DNA of 64,000 bases from contig NZ_JAER01000004.1 of NCBI RefSeq assembly GCF_000519005.1, forward strand, positions 163,542 to 227,541, given 5' to 3'. The notes below the pieces were generated by a model that did no database searches, had not been told where the DNA came from, and saw nothing but the letters and a program-made list of their open reading frames with translations. Positions within the stretch are counted from its first letter, which is position 1. Every line of letters begins with the position of its first letter. The DNA is from Nocardioides sp. J54. Lineage in GTDB: Bacteria > Actinomycetota > Actinomycetes > Propionibacteriales > Nocardioidaceae. Shown here in pieces: positions 25,291 through 34,197 of the stretch. The translations under genes and the position numbers were made by a program.

Positions 25291-26442
25291 TCAGTACCCG
25301 AGCAGCTTCGCGGCGAGGTCGGTCAGCACCTCGGTGGCGCCGCCGCCGATGCCGATGATCCGGGCGTCGCGGTAGTGGCGGTCGATCTCCGACTCGCGCA
25401 TGTAGCCCATGCCGCCGTGGATCTGCATCGACTCGCTGACGACGAACTCGACGGCCTCGACCGCGGTGTTCTTGGCCATCAGCGCGTCGAGGATGACCTC
25501 CGGGTCGGTGACCGACTTCTCGAGCGACTTCTCCAGCGCGGCGCGCGTCACCTTCCGCGCCGCGTCGGTACGACGGTGCATCTCCACCAGCTTGTGGCGG
25601 ATGACCTGGCGGCTGGCCAGCGGCTTGCCGAAGGTCTCGCGCTCCTTGGCGTAGCGCACCGCGAGGTCCAGCGCCCGCTGGGCGGTGGCGTAACCCTGCA
25701 GGGCGAGGCCGAGGCGCTCGTTGACGAACTGGTTCATCAGCAGGAAGAAGCCGCCGTTCTCCTCGCCGACCAGGTTCGCCACCGGCACGCGGACGTCGGT
25801 GAAGCTGAGCTCCGCGGTGTCCGAGCAGTGCCAGCCGGTCTTGCGCAGCGGGCGGGCGACCTCGAAGCCGGGCGTGCCCTTCTCGATGACCAGCAGGCTG
25901 ATGCCTCCGAAGCCCGGGTCGCCGGTGCGGACGGCGGTGGTGACGAAGTCACCGCGCACGCCGGAGGTGATGAAGGTCTTCGCTCCGTTGACGACGTAGT
26001 GGTCGCCGTCGCGCACCGCGCGGGTGGTGATGTTGGCGACGTCGCTGCCGCCGCCGGGCTCGGTGACGCCCAGCGAGCCGATCTTCTCGCCGGCCAGGGC
26101 CGGGCGCACGAAGCGGTCGATGAGGTCGGGGTTGCCGGCGTCGACGATGTGCGGGACGGCGATGCCGTGCGTGAACAGCGACGCGATGACGCCGGAGCTG
26201 CCGCCGGCCTGGATGATCGACTCGGTGACGATGGCGGTGTCGATGGAGTCACCACCGACGCCGCCCACCTCCTCGGAGAAGCCGACGCCGAGGAAGCCGG
26301 CCTTGGCCGCGGCGAGGCTCAGCTCGCGGGGCAGCTCGCCGTCGTCCTCCCACTGCGCGAGGTTCGGGACGATCTCCTTCTCGGTGAACTTCGTGACGGC
26401 CTCGCGCAGCGCGACGCGCTCCGGGGTGTTCCACAGGTCCAT
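25291..26442 (-). CDS. acyl-CoA dehydrogenase
   Basis: 383 residues, full length. It has T-E-P-G-G-G-S-D, F-I-T-S-G, Y-A-K-E-R-E-T-F-G, Q-I-H-G-G-M-G-Y and, near the C-terminus, G-G-G-A-T-E-V with the usual catalytic Glu. It lies 48 bases downstream of the SRPBCC-thiolase-crotonase fusion on the same strand, so the pair probably forms an operon that oxidises one acyl-CoA. Substrate unknown. Confidence 0.92.
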   Translation of the reverse strand: MDLWNTPERVALREAVTKFTEKEIVPNLAQWEDDGELPRELSLAAAKAGFLGVGFSEEVGGVGGDSIDTAIVTESIIQAGGSSGVIASLFTHGIAVPHIVDAGNPDLIDRFVRPALAGEKIGSLGVTEPGGGSDVANITTRAVRDGDHYVVNGAKTFITSGVRGDFVTTAVRTGDPGFGGISLLVIEKGTPGFEVARPLRKTGWHCSDTAELSFTDVRVPVANLVGEENGGFFLLMNQFVNERLGLALQGYATAQRALDLAVRYAKERETFGKPLASRQVIRHKLVEMHRRTDAARKVTRAALEKSLEKSVTDPEVILDALMAKNTAVEAVEFVVSESMQIHGGMGYMRESEIDRHYRDARIIGIGGGATEVLTDLAAKLLGY

Positions 26443-26490
26443 GGGGGTTCCTTCGTGGTGGGTGCGTGGTGGGTACGACGTGGTCCGGGC

Positions 26491-29418
26491 TCAGCGCCCG
26501 GTCCAGCGGGGCGCGCGCTTCTCGGCGAACGCGGCGACACCCTCGCGGGCGTCGTCGGAGAGCACGACGGGGCTGGCCATCTCGGACTGCTTCTGGAAGC
26601 CCTCCTCCGGGCCCCACGTCGGCGCGGCGTCGATGATCTGCTTGCCGACGCTGACCGACAGCGGCGCGTTGGCGGCGATCCGCCGGGCCAGGTCGAGCGC
26701 CTCGTCCAAAGCCGTGCCCGGCGCGACGACGCGGTTGACCAGGCCGAGCTCGGCCAGGCGGGTGGCGGGGACGGCGTCCGCGACGAGCGCGAGCTCGAGC
26801 GCGACGGCGCGCGGCAGTCGCACCGCCGTACGCCACAGGCCACCGGCGGCGGCGAGCAGGCCGCGCTTGGCCTCGGGCAACCCGAACTCCGAGTTCTCCG
26901 CGGCGACGACGAGGTCGGCGCACAGCGCGAGCTCGAAGCCTCCGGCGAGGGCGTGGCCCTCGACCGCCGCGATGGTCGGCTTGACCGGCGGCTCGGCGGT
27001 GAGCCCGAGCGGGCCGCGGCGGTCGGTCACGGGGACCTCGCCGCGGTTCGCACCCGCCAGGTCCATGCCCGCGCAGAAGGTGTTGTCAGCGCCGGTCAGC
27101 ACGATGACGCGCACGGTGTCGTCGGCCTCGGCGTCGTCGACCGCACGCTCGAGGGCGAGCGCCATGTCCCGGTCGATCGCGTTCTTGACCTTGGGCCGGT
27201 CGAGGGTGACCACGAGGATCGAGTCGTCGACGCGCTCGGTGCGGACCTTGGCCGGGGGCGGGGGCGGCAGCTCGAGGCGGTCCTCCGCGCCGAGGACGAC
27301 CCGGTCGGCCTCGATGCGGATCTCGCGGCGCAGCGGGTCGGTCGAGGTGAGCAGCTCGATGTCGGCCGGGTCCTCGCGGCGCAGCAGCACCCGCTCGCCG
27401 GTCGGCTTGATGGCCGAGACGACGACGGCCTCGGGCTCGCCGGAGCGCTGGTACGGCACGGTGACGGCCTCGACGACCGCGGTGCCCTCGAGCTCGGTCA
27501 GCGCAGGGCGGGCCGGCGGGCGGTCGAAGACCGGCTTGAGGTGGGCGAAGCGCTGGGCCGGCGGACGGCCGGAGTAGACGCCGAGGGCGTGCTTGGTGGC
27601 GTACCAGCCGAGCGAGCTCGACAGGCCGTACTCGTCGGGGTTCTCGCGCAGCTGCGGCACCATCGTCGCGACGGCGTGCAGGCCGTAGCTGTTGCCGGGG
27701 CCGCCGGCGAAGGTGAGGCCACCGGTGACGCTGAGCGGTCGCGACGGGTCGTCCCAGGGCAGGCCGACCGCGGCGGCACCGAGCTGCACGGCGGCCGGGA
27801 AGCACGAGTAGAGGTCGACCGGGCCGAGGTCGGCCGGGGTGATCCCGGCGTGGCCCAGGGCCGCGCCGGCCGCGGCCTTGATCGCCGGCGACGACGCGAG
27901 GTCGGCGCGCTCGGAGACGAACCACTCGTCGGTGGCGGACGCACCGGCGTGCAGGAAGACCCACTTGTCCTGGTCGACGCCCGCAGCCTGGGCCGCCGCC
28001 GCGCTCATGACGATGACACCGGCGGCGAGGTCGACCTGGAGGTTGGCGCACATCAGCTTCGTGTACGGGTCGCTCACCCGGCGGTTGTCGGGCGAGGGGT
28101 TGCCGATCTCGTCGGCAGAGCGAGCGGTCGGGTCCCACGCGTAGGGGTTGCCCGCGGCAACCTCGCTGGCCCGGGCCCACAGCTCGGCGATCCGCTTCTG
28201 GTGCTCGTCGGCGTCGGCGCCGGCAGCACCGCGCAGCGCGGACTCGAGCAGGGCGTAGACGAAGATCGGCGCACCGATGCCCGCGCTGGTCTCCGCCGAG
28301 TTGTTGGCGGGCCGGTCGATGCCGATCACCCGGTCGGGGGCGGCGCCCTCCTCCTGGCGCTGCCACTGGGGCTCGCGGCCCTTCGACTGCAGTGCGGCGA
28401 CGGTGGCGCCGGCCTCGGCACCGCTGACGAGCACGACCTGGGCGTGGCCGTCGACGACCTGCTGCGCGGCGTCGTTGACGGCGAGCTGGGCGCCGTCGCC
28501 GCCGTACGGCGAGGTCTGGACCGTGCGCGCCTCGGTGGCACCGACGAGCTCGGCGACCCGGCCGGCCTGGCTGCCGTAGGTCCACGACGCGCTCGGCACG
28601 GCGTAGACCATGTCGGCGCTGGCGAGCAGGTCGATCCGGGCGCCCGCGTCCTCGGCCGCGGAGCGCAGCGCGGCGACCGACAGCTCAACGGGCTCGCGCG
28701 GTGACTCGAGGTCGGGCGTGCGCTGGACGAGCTGGCCGACACCGACGAGCACCGGGGTGGTCGGGTCGAGCAGGGTGCCGGTCCGCTCGTGGAGGACCGG
28801 CTCGTCCGGGACGCGCAGCGTCGCGCTGCCGCCGACGATGGCGTCGATCGCAGCCAGCGACTCGGACAGGGCGACCTCGACGCTGCGGACGGCGGTGAGG
28901 CCGACCGGGCCGCGGACCGGCGAGCCGTCGAGGGCTCCGTCCAGGCGGACGGCGGCGCCGGTGCCGTCGGGCACGACGGTGCACCACAGGCCGACGGTGA
29001 TGCCCATCGGGCCGGTGCCGCGCAGCTCGAAGCCGTCCTCACCGGCACGGGCGACCGTCCAGCGGGCCTGGGCCGGGATGTCCATCAGCTTGATCTGCTG
29101 GGTGAACTCGGCGCCCGTCTCGATCCGCGCCGGGCGCTCGCCGCGCCAGGACAGGTGCAGGGTGAGCCACTCGTGGGCGCGGTCGAGGTCCGTGACGAGC
29201 TCGACGACGTCGGCCACGCTGGCCGGGATCGCGCGCTGGGCGTGCACGTGGCGCGCGTACTCGTCGACGCCCGTGGGTGCGGGGACGTCCACCGAGGACT
29301 CCGGGGCCGCAGCGCCGGGGCGCACGCGGGCGACCAGGTCGGCGGCCACGGCGCGGGCGGTGCTCCCCAGCACGGGCGCGAGGGTGCGGGCGTTGTCGAG
29401 GAAACGAGAGCGGGGCAT
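26491..29418 (-). CDS. SRPBCC / thiolase-like (TLP1) / enoyl-CoA hydratase fusion protein
   Basis: 975 residues from ATG 29418 (GGAAAG upstream). Three parts are visible. Residues ~55-200 resemble an SRPBCC lipid- or polyketide-binding domain (V-V-E-L-V-T-D-L-D-R-A-H-E-W). Residues ~221-705 are a thiolase-like protein type 1 with its extra C-terminal domain (T-P-V-L-V-G-V-G-Q, L-Y-S-C-F-P-A-A-V-Q, G-G-P-G-N-S-Y). Where true thiolases have the nucleophilic Cys, it reads T-S-P-Y-G-G, so ordinary thiolysis is doubtful. Residues ~726-975 are a crotonase with T-F-C-A-G-M-D-L and A-L-A-G-G-F-E-L, close to the separate crotonase at 51061. The chain may channel an acyl-CoA between sites. Divergent from a TetR gene. 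Confidence 0.85.
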   Translation of the reverse strand: MPRSRFLDNARTLAPVLGSTARAVAADLVARVRPGAAAPESSVDVPAPTGVDEYARHVHAQRAIPASVADVVELVTDLDRAHEWLTLHLSWRGERPARIETGAEFTQQIKLMDIPAQARWTVARAGEDGFELRGTGPMGITVGLWCTVVPDGTGAAVRLDGALDGSPVRGPVGLTAVRSVEVALSESLAAIDAIVGGSATLRVPDEPVLHERTGTLLDPTTPVLVGVGQLVQRTPDLESPREPVELSVAALRSAAEDAGARIDLLASADMVYAVPSASWTYGSQAGRVAELVGATEARTVQTSPYGGDGAQLAVNDAAQQVVDGHAQVVLVSGAEAGATVAALQSKGREPQWQRQEEGAAPDRVIGIDRPANNSAETSAGIGAPIFVYALLESALRGAAGADADEHQKRIAELWARASEVAAGNPYAWDPTARSADEIGNPSPDNRRVSDPYTKLMCANLQVDLAAGVIVMSAAAAQAAGVDQDKWVFLHAGASATDEWFVSERADLASSPAIKAAAGAALGHAGITPADLGPVDLYSCFPAAVQLGAAAVGLPWDDPSRPLSVTGGLTFAGGPGNSYGLHAVATMVPQLRENPDEYGLSSSLGWYATKHALGVYSGRPPAQRFAHLKPVFDRPPARPALTELEGTAVVEAVTVPYQRSGEPEAVVVSAIKPTGERVLLRREDPADIELLTSTDPLRREIRIEADRVVLGAEDRLELPPPPPAKVRTERVDDSILVVTLDRPKVKNAIDRDMALALERAVDDAEADDTVRVIVLTGADNTFCAGMDLAGANRGEVPVTDRRGPLGLTAEPPVKPTIAAVEGHALAGGFELALCADLVVAAENSEFGLPEAKRGLLAAAGGLWRTAVRLPRAVALELALVADAVPATRLAELGLVNRVVAPGTALDEALDLARRIAANAPLSVSVGKQIIDAAPTWGPEEGFQKQSEMASPVVLSDDAREGVAAFAEKRAPRWTGR

Positions 29419-29530
29419 GCGGCGCAACTTTCCGTCTGATCGGACTGTTTCTTGAAGCATGCTCGGTCCGGGCCGTTCGCGCAAGGTCCCGCGGGCGTGC
29501 CGCACGCCACGTTCCGGTCCGGTCGGACGG

Positions 29531-29536
29531 TAGTGT
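29531..29536 (+). promoter_or_regulatory. -10 box of a leaderless tetR transcript
   Basis: TAGTGT is seven bases before the ATG at 29544 with no ribosome site. The 125-base divergent gap also holds two similar CCG-N6/7-CGG blocks (TTCCGTCTGATCGGAC near 29429 and TTCCGGTCCGGTCGGAC near 29512) that could be TetR sites. Confidence 0.5.
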
Positions 29537-29543
29537 CCGGGCC

Positions 29544-30146
29544 ATGGCGACCCCCCGGCGTACCCAGCAGGAGCGCTCGGCCGCCACCCGGGCCCGGCTG
29601 CTCGAGGCGGCCTACGAGACCCTGCTCGAGGGCGGCTACAGCGCGACGACCGTCGGCCACGTGCAGCAGCGCGCCGGGGTCGCGCGTGGCACGCTCCTCC
29701 ACCACTTCCCGACCCGCAGCGCGCTCATGGCCGGCGTCGTCGAGGACATCATCGAGCGGCGGCTCAGCGTGCTGACCGCGGCCGAGGGCCTCAGCGAGGC
29801 ACCCATCGCCAGCTGGGACGACGTCGTCGACCTGATCTGGCAGGAGCTGCAGTCGCCGCCCTTCTCCGCAGCGCTCGACCTGTGGGTCGCCGCGCGCACC
29901 GACCCCGACCTGCGCGAGGCCCTGCTTCCCCTGCAGGAGCGGATCTTCGGCACCGTGCACCGCAGCGTCACCCGCCTCGCCGGCGCCGACCACCCCCGGG
30001 CGCCGATGCTCGTGCAGTTCACCATCGACCTGCTCACGGGCTCGCGGCTCGGCGGCATCCTGTCGCCGCGCGCCGGCACGTCCGCCGTCGTGGAGGCATG
30101 GAAGGGCGCGCTCCGCCAGCTGGCCGGCGAGTCCGTCCAGGCCTGA
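29544..30146 (+). CDS. TetR-family transcriptional regulator
   Basis: 200 residues. The N-terminus is a standard TetR helix-turn-helix: R-A-R-L-L-E-A-A-Y-E-T-L-L-E-G-G-Y, T-T-V-G-H-V-Q-Q-R-A-G-V-A-R-G-T-L-L-H-H-F-P-T-R. The His-His-Phe ending of the recognition helix and the following R-S-A-L are typical. It is divergent from the fusion gene and probably represses the fusion/acyl-CoA dehydrogenase operon and itself, responding to an acyl-CoA or its free acid (inference). Confidence 0.87.
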   Translation: MATPRRTQQERSAATRARLLEAAYETLLEGGYSATTVGHVQQRAGVARGTLLHHFPTRSALMAGVVEDIIERRLSVLTAAEGLSEAPIASWDDVVDLIWQELQSPPFSAALDLWVAARTDPDLREALLPLQERIFGTVHRSVTRLAGADHPRAPMLVQFTIDLLTGSRLGGILSPRAGTSAVVEAWKGALRQLAGESVQA

Positions 30147-30253
30147 GTCGCCCGGGCCCGAGGCGCCCGACCGGCCGGTCGTCGTACCGCGAGAGCAGGG
30201 CCGTGTGGCGAAGGGAACTCGACTCGCCGGGCGGATCCCGACATGATGAAGGC

Positions 30254-30288
30254 CACACCAAGGCAGAATGGTGTGAATCATTATTGCC
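30254..30288 (+). promoter_or_regulatory. operator-like region of the FadR/GntR gene
   Basis: CACACCA (30254-30260) and TGGTGTG (30269-30275) are perfect inverted arms around eight bases. They run directly into AATCATTATTGCC (30276-30288), a copy of the AATCAT-type element seen across the island; CATTAT in it could be the -10 box. A GAGGAG ribosome site follows before the ATG at 30305. The arrangement suggests autoregulation. Confidence 0.6.
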
Positions 30289-30304
30289 TTCGAGGAGCCT
30301 GACC

Positions 30305-31066
30305 ATGAGCCCGACCGTGGGATCACCCACCCGCCGGACCGCCCGCAAGGACAAGCTCGCCAACAGCGTCGCCCAGTCCGTCCTCCAGGACATCAGGCGG
30401 CAAGGCCTCTCCTTCGGGGACCAGCTCCCCAAGGAGGCCGACATGCTCGAGGAGTACGGCGTCGGGCGCGGCACGCTGCGCGAGGCGATGCGCGTGCTCG
30501 AGACCTGCGGGCTGATCGCGCTCAAGCCCGGCCCCGGCGGCGGACCGGTCGTCCAGAGCGTCACCCCGGAGGACTTCGGCCGGGTCGCGTCGCTGTTCTT
30601 CCAGTTCGCCGGCGTGACCTACCGCGAGGTCAACGAGGCCCGCCAGATCCTCGAGCCGATGGCCGCCCGCCTCGCCGCCGAGCGCCAGATGGGCTCCGAC
30701 GCCGCGCGCGAGCTCCTCGACCTGGCGCAGTCCGGCCCGGACGCCGCGGACGTGGAGACCTACCTGCACATCACCGGCGACTTCCACGCCTCGGTCATCG
30801 CGATGGGCGAGAACACCCTGGTCAGCGTCGTGTGCCAGTCGCTGGCCGAGATCTTCCGCGACCGGATCCAGGCCGTGCACTTCCCGAAGAACAAGCAGCG
30901 CGACGTGCACGCCTCCCACGTCGGTGTCGCCGAGGCGATCCTCGCCGGCGACAGCGTGCGCGCCGAGAGCCTGATGACCGAGCACATGCAGGACTACCTG
31001 AAGTACGTCGCGAAGCAGCACCCGACGCTCCTCGACGAGGTCGTCACCTGGCGCAACCGGTCCTGA
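30305..31066 (+). CDS. FadR/GntR-family regulator 1
   Basis: 253 residues. The winged helix has G-D-Q-L-P-K-E-A-D-M-L-E-E-Y-G-V-G-R-G-T-L-R-E-A and L-K-P-G-P-G-G-G-P-V-V. An FCD-type helical ligand domain follows, with metal-binding His candidates (D-F-H-A-S, H-V-G-V). Its DNA-reading head is almost the same as that of the regulator at 43908, so both may see similar operators. It sits between the fusion operon and the aldehyde dehydrogenase/TRAP genes, whose 3' end it faces. Likely effectors are carboxylates or acyl-CoAs (family knowledge). Confidence 0.88.
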   Translation: MSPTVGSPTRRTARKDKLANSVAQSVLQDIRRQGLSFGDQLPKEADMLEEYGVGRGTLREAMRVLETCGLIALKPGPGGGPVVQSVTPEDFGRVASLFFQFAGVTYREVNEARQILEPMAARLAAERQMGSDAARELLDLAQSGPDAADVETYLHITGDFHASVIAMGENTLVSVVCQSLAEIFRDRIQAVHFPKNKQRDVHASHVGVAEAILAGDSVRAESLMTEHMQDYLKYVAKQHPTLLDEVVTWRNRS

Positions 31067-31083
31067 CCAGACCCGCACGAACG

Positions 31084-31122
31084 ACAGGAGCCGCAGCGCG
31101 GGACTCGCGCTGCGGCTCCTGT
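31084..31122. terminator. bidirectional terminator hairpin
   Basis: A perfect 17-base stem (31084-31100 with 31106-31122) around GGACT lies between the converging regulator gene and aldehyde dehydrogenase gene. Confidence 0.85.
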
Positions 31123-31169
31123 GCGTCGGGGACCGCACCGGGGCGACAGGCGCCCCTCCACCGGAAGGC

Positions 31170-32621
31170 TCAGGCGCCCAGGGCAACCGACTTGACCTCG
31201 AGGTAGGAGCGCAGGCCCTCGGGGCCCATCTCGCGGCCGAGGCCGGACTCCTTGAAGCCGCCGAACGGCGACCCGTAGGCCTGCGGCGAGCCGTTGACGC
31301 TCACCATGCCGGTGCGGATGCGCCGGGCGATCGCCAGACCGCGGTCCGCGTCGGCGGTCCACACCGAGCCGGAGAGGCCGTACGGCGAGTCGTTGGCGAT
31401 CGCGACGGCCTCCTCCTCCGAGCCGTAGGGGATCACCGCGAGCACGGGCCCGAAGATCTCCTCGCGGGCCACACGCATCGCGTTGTTGACGTCGGCGAGC
31501 AGCGTCGGCGGGACGAACCAGCCGTTCGCGAGCTCGGAGGGCATCGTGATCCGCTCGCCACCGGTGACGACCCGGGCACCCTCCTCGCGGGCGAGGGAGA
31601 TGTAGCCGCGGACCCGCTCCTGCTGGCGCTGGCTGATCAGCGGGCCGATCGTCGTGGACGGGTCGAGCGGGTTGCCGACGACCTGGCTCTCGAGTGCGGC
31701 GGAGAGGGCGTCGAGCACCTCCTTCTCGCGCGAGGCGGGCACGAGGACGCGGGTCTGCGCGATGCACATCTGGCCGTTGACGTTGAGCGCCATCGGCAGC
31801 AGCTTCGCGATGGTCGCGTCGAGGTCGGCGTCGTCGAGGACGATCGCGGCGGACTTGCCGCCCAGTTCGAGGGTGACCCGCGCGACGCGGGCAGCGGCGG
31901 AGGCGGCGATCTGCTTGCCCGCCGCCGTGCTGCCGGTGAAGGCGATCTTGTCCACGCCGGGGTTGTCGACGAGCGACTGGCCGGCCTCGCGCCCGGCGGG
32001 CACGATGCTGAGGACGCCCTTGGGCAGGCCGGCCTCGGTCATCACGTCCGCGAAGGCGTACGCCGAGAACGGCGTCTCCGGGGCGGGCTTGAGCACGATC
32101 GAGCAGCCGGCGGCCAGGGCCGGGGCGATCTTGAGGCTCGGCCCGGACAGCGGCCCGTTCCACGGCACGATGCCGGCGGCGACGCCGACCGGCTCCTGCA
32201 CGACGAGGCTGCGGTTGGTGCCGTCGGTGCGCACCTCCTCGAACTCGTAGGAGGACGCCAGGTCGCCGTAGTAGGCGGTGTGTCGGATCGGGTTCGGCAC
32301 GTGCGCGGCCTGGCTGAACCAGATCGGGCAGCCGAGCTCGGAGGTGATGCCGACGGCGAGCTCGTCGGCGCGCTCCTGCAGCAGCTCGGAGGCCCGGCGC
32401 AGCACCTCCCCGCGCTCCTTGGGGTCGGTGTCGCGCCACACGCCCTGGTCGAAGGTCCGCCGCGCGGCGTCCACGGCCTTCGCCAGGTCGCGGGAGTCGC
32501 CCAGGGCGGCCCGGCCGACGACCTCGCCGGTCGCGGGGTTGTTGACCACGACCTCCTCGGTCGACTCGGGTTCCACCCACTCGCCGCCGATGAACAGCTG
32601 CGGCCGGTCGTACGTCGTCAC
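31170..32621 (-). CDS. aldehyde dehydrogenase
   Basis: 483 residues, full length NAD(P)-dependent ALDH. It has V-P-W-N-G-P, F-T-G-S-T-A-A-G, the general base in L-E-L-G-G-K-S, the nucleophile in G-Q-M-C (near residue 285), E-E-I-F-G-P-V and F-G-G-F-K-E-S-G. It should oxidise an aldehyde, perhaps made by one of the alcohol dehydrogenases of the island, to the acid. It follows the TRAP permease genes by 43 bases and is probably in their operon. Confidence 0.92.
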   Translation of the reverse strand: MTTYDRPQLFIGGEWVEPESTEEVVVNNPATGEVVGRAALGDSRDLAKAVDAARRTFDQGVWRDTDPKERGEVLRRASELLQERADELAVGITSELGCPIWFSQAAHVPNPIRHTAYYGDLASSYEFEEVRTDGTNRSLVVQEPVGVAAGIVPWNGPLSGPSLKIAPALAAGCSIVLKPAPETPFSAYAFADVMTEAGLPKGVLSIVPAGREAGQSLVDNPGVDKIAFTGSTAAGKQIAASAAARVARVTLELGGKSAAIVLDDADLDATIAKLLPMALNVNGQMCIAQTRVLVPASREKEVLDALSAALESQVVGNPLDPSTTIGPLISQRQQERVRGYISLAREEGARVVTGGERITMPSELANGWFVPPTLLADVNNAMRVAREEIFGPVLAVIPYGSEEEAVAIANDSPYGLSGSVWTADADRGLAIARRIRTGMVSVNGSPQAYGSPFGGFKESGLGREMGPEGLRSYLEVKSVALGA

Positions 32622-32664
32622 GTGCTTCTCTCCTCGTCTCGGAAACTCAGTCTGGACCCGGGCG

Positions 32665-34197
32665 CTACTTCATCGACATCTCGGGGATGGTGGTGGCGAT
32701 CTGCGGGAAGAAGATCAGGATCAGGACCGTGACGATGGCCATCGGCATGAAGTACCAGATGGCGTTGAAGACGTCGCCCATCGAGATCTTCTGGCCCTGG
32801 TTGACCTCCTTGTCCTTCACGATCGAGTGGATGATGAAGGCCAGAATCCCCACCGGGGGCGTGACCACCGCCAGCTCGCCCATGAAGACCGCGAAGACGC
32901 CGAACCACATGAGGTCGATATCGAGCGCGTTGAGGGTCGGGATCAGGATCGGGACGGTCAGCAGGAGCATCGGGATCGGGTCCATGAAGGTGCCGAGCAC
33001 GATGTAGACGACCGTCATCAGGAGCAGGAACTCGACGCGGTTCAGGCCCATCGAGTCGATCATGTCCGCGAACGCACCGGTCAGGCCGGTCAGGGCGAGC
33101 ATCCGGGAAAGCGCCTCGACACCGATCAGCATGAGGAAGATCGCGCCGACGCTGCTGACGGTCGCGATGGCGGCTTCCCTGATGGCGGAGAAGCTGGACC
33201 GGCGCTTCCACAGGATCGTCACGACCACCGCACAGAGCGCGGCGACGGCACCGACCTCGGTCGCGGTGAACGTGCCGGAGAACGTCCCACCCAGGATGAT
33301 CAGCATGATGAGCGGGATCGGCCACACCTTGGCGAGGCCGAGGAAGCGCTCGCCCCAGGTCACCCGCGGGCGCAGCGCCGCGGCGGCTTCGGCGGAGCCG
33401 GCCCAGCGCGGCGCCATCAGCATGATCATGATGCTGAACAGGACCGCGACGAGGATGCCCGGGCCGATGCCGGCGAGCAGCTGCGGACCGATCGGGACCT
33501 CGGCGACACCGGCGTAGATCACCAGCATCAGGCTCGGCGGGATCAGCTGGCCGGGCAGGCCGGCGACGATGACCGCACCGATGGCGAGGCGCTTGTCGTA
33601 GCCCGCCTTGAGCATCTCGGGGATGCCGATCCGGGCGAGCGCGTACGTCGTACCGACGCTCGAGCCGCTGACGGCCGCCAGCCCGGCGCCGGCGATGTTG
33701 GTGCCGACGGCCAGGCCACCGGGCATCCAGCCCAGCCACTGGTTGCCCACCCGGTAGAGGCTCTCGGTCAGCCCGGCCTTCCACAGCAGGAGGCCCATCA
33801 GGATGAACATCGGCACGACGCTGAGGGTCCAGCTCGCGACCGTGAGGTAGGGCAGGGTGGCCAGCTGGCTCTCGACGACCATCTCGCCACGCAGGGCGTA
33901 CAGGCCGAGCAGGCTCGGCCCGAGCATCGCGAGGGCGACGGGCATGCGCAGGAACAGCAGCGCGAGCATGAGCACGCAGGCGGTTCCGCCGAGCACCATC
34001 GGCTTGAGCGGCAGGAGCAGCATCACCACGGCGCTGACCACGACGACGGCGATCGCGATCGCAAGGACCCAGGCCTTGCGGGACGACCGCCCCGGTGCGA
34101 TCACGGCGGCGTCGGTCGAGCCGGCGCCACCACCCGTCGGCGAGGTGGGCTCCTCGGCGTGGTCGAGGGTGGCGGTGGAGTCGTTGCTGACAGTCAT
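32665..34197 (-). CDS. TRAP transporter large permease (DctM type)
   Basis: 510 residues with about 12 hydrophobic helices and an N-terminal cytosolic stretch of ~40 residues that is longer than usual. It shows DctM signatures such as A-G-L-A-A-V-S-G-S-S-V-G-T-T-Y-A-L, G-L-P-G-Q-L-I-P-P-S and V-V-T-P-P-V-G. With DctQ and a DctP binding protein it drives sodium-coupled uptake of organic acids. Its ATG overlaps the dctQ stop by four bases (ATGA). Confidence 0.92.
   Translation of the reverse strand: MTVSNDSTATLDHAEEPTSPTGGGAGSTDAAVIAPGRSSRKAWVLAIAIAVVVVSAVVMLLLPLKPMVLGGTACVLMLALLFLRMPVALAMLGPSLLGLYALRGEMVVESQLATLPYLTVASWTLSVVPMFILMGLLLWKAGLTESLYRVGNQWLGWMPGGLAVGTNIAGAGLAAVSGSSVGTTYALARIGIPEMLKAGYDKRLAIGAVIVAGLPGQLIPPSLMLVIYAGVAEVPIGPQLLAGIGPGILVAVLFSIMIMLMAPRWAGSAEAAAALRPRVTWGERFLGLAKVWPIPLIMLIILGGTFSGTFTATEVGAVAALCAVVVTILWKRRSSFSAIREAAIATVSSVGAIFLMLIGVEALSRMLALTGLTGAFADMIDSMGLNRVEFLLLMTVVYIVLGTFMDPIPMLLLTVPILIPTLNALDIDLMWFGVFAVFMGELAVVTPPVGILAFIIHSIVKDKEVNQGQKISMGDVFNAIWYFMPMAIVTVLILIFFPQIATTIPEMSMK

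Noticed and set aside
25375..28704. Open frame of more than 1100 codons antisense to the acyl-CoA dehydrogenase and the fusion gene
   Set aside because: The frame encodes a low-complexity Arg/Gly/Asp-rich sequence with no domain, and the opposite strand holds clear enzymes. Long antisense frames are common at this GC content.
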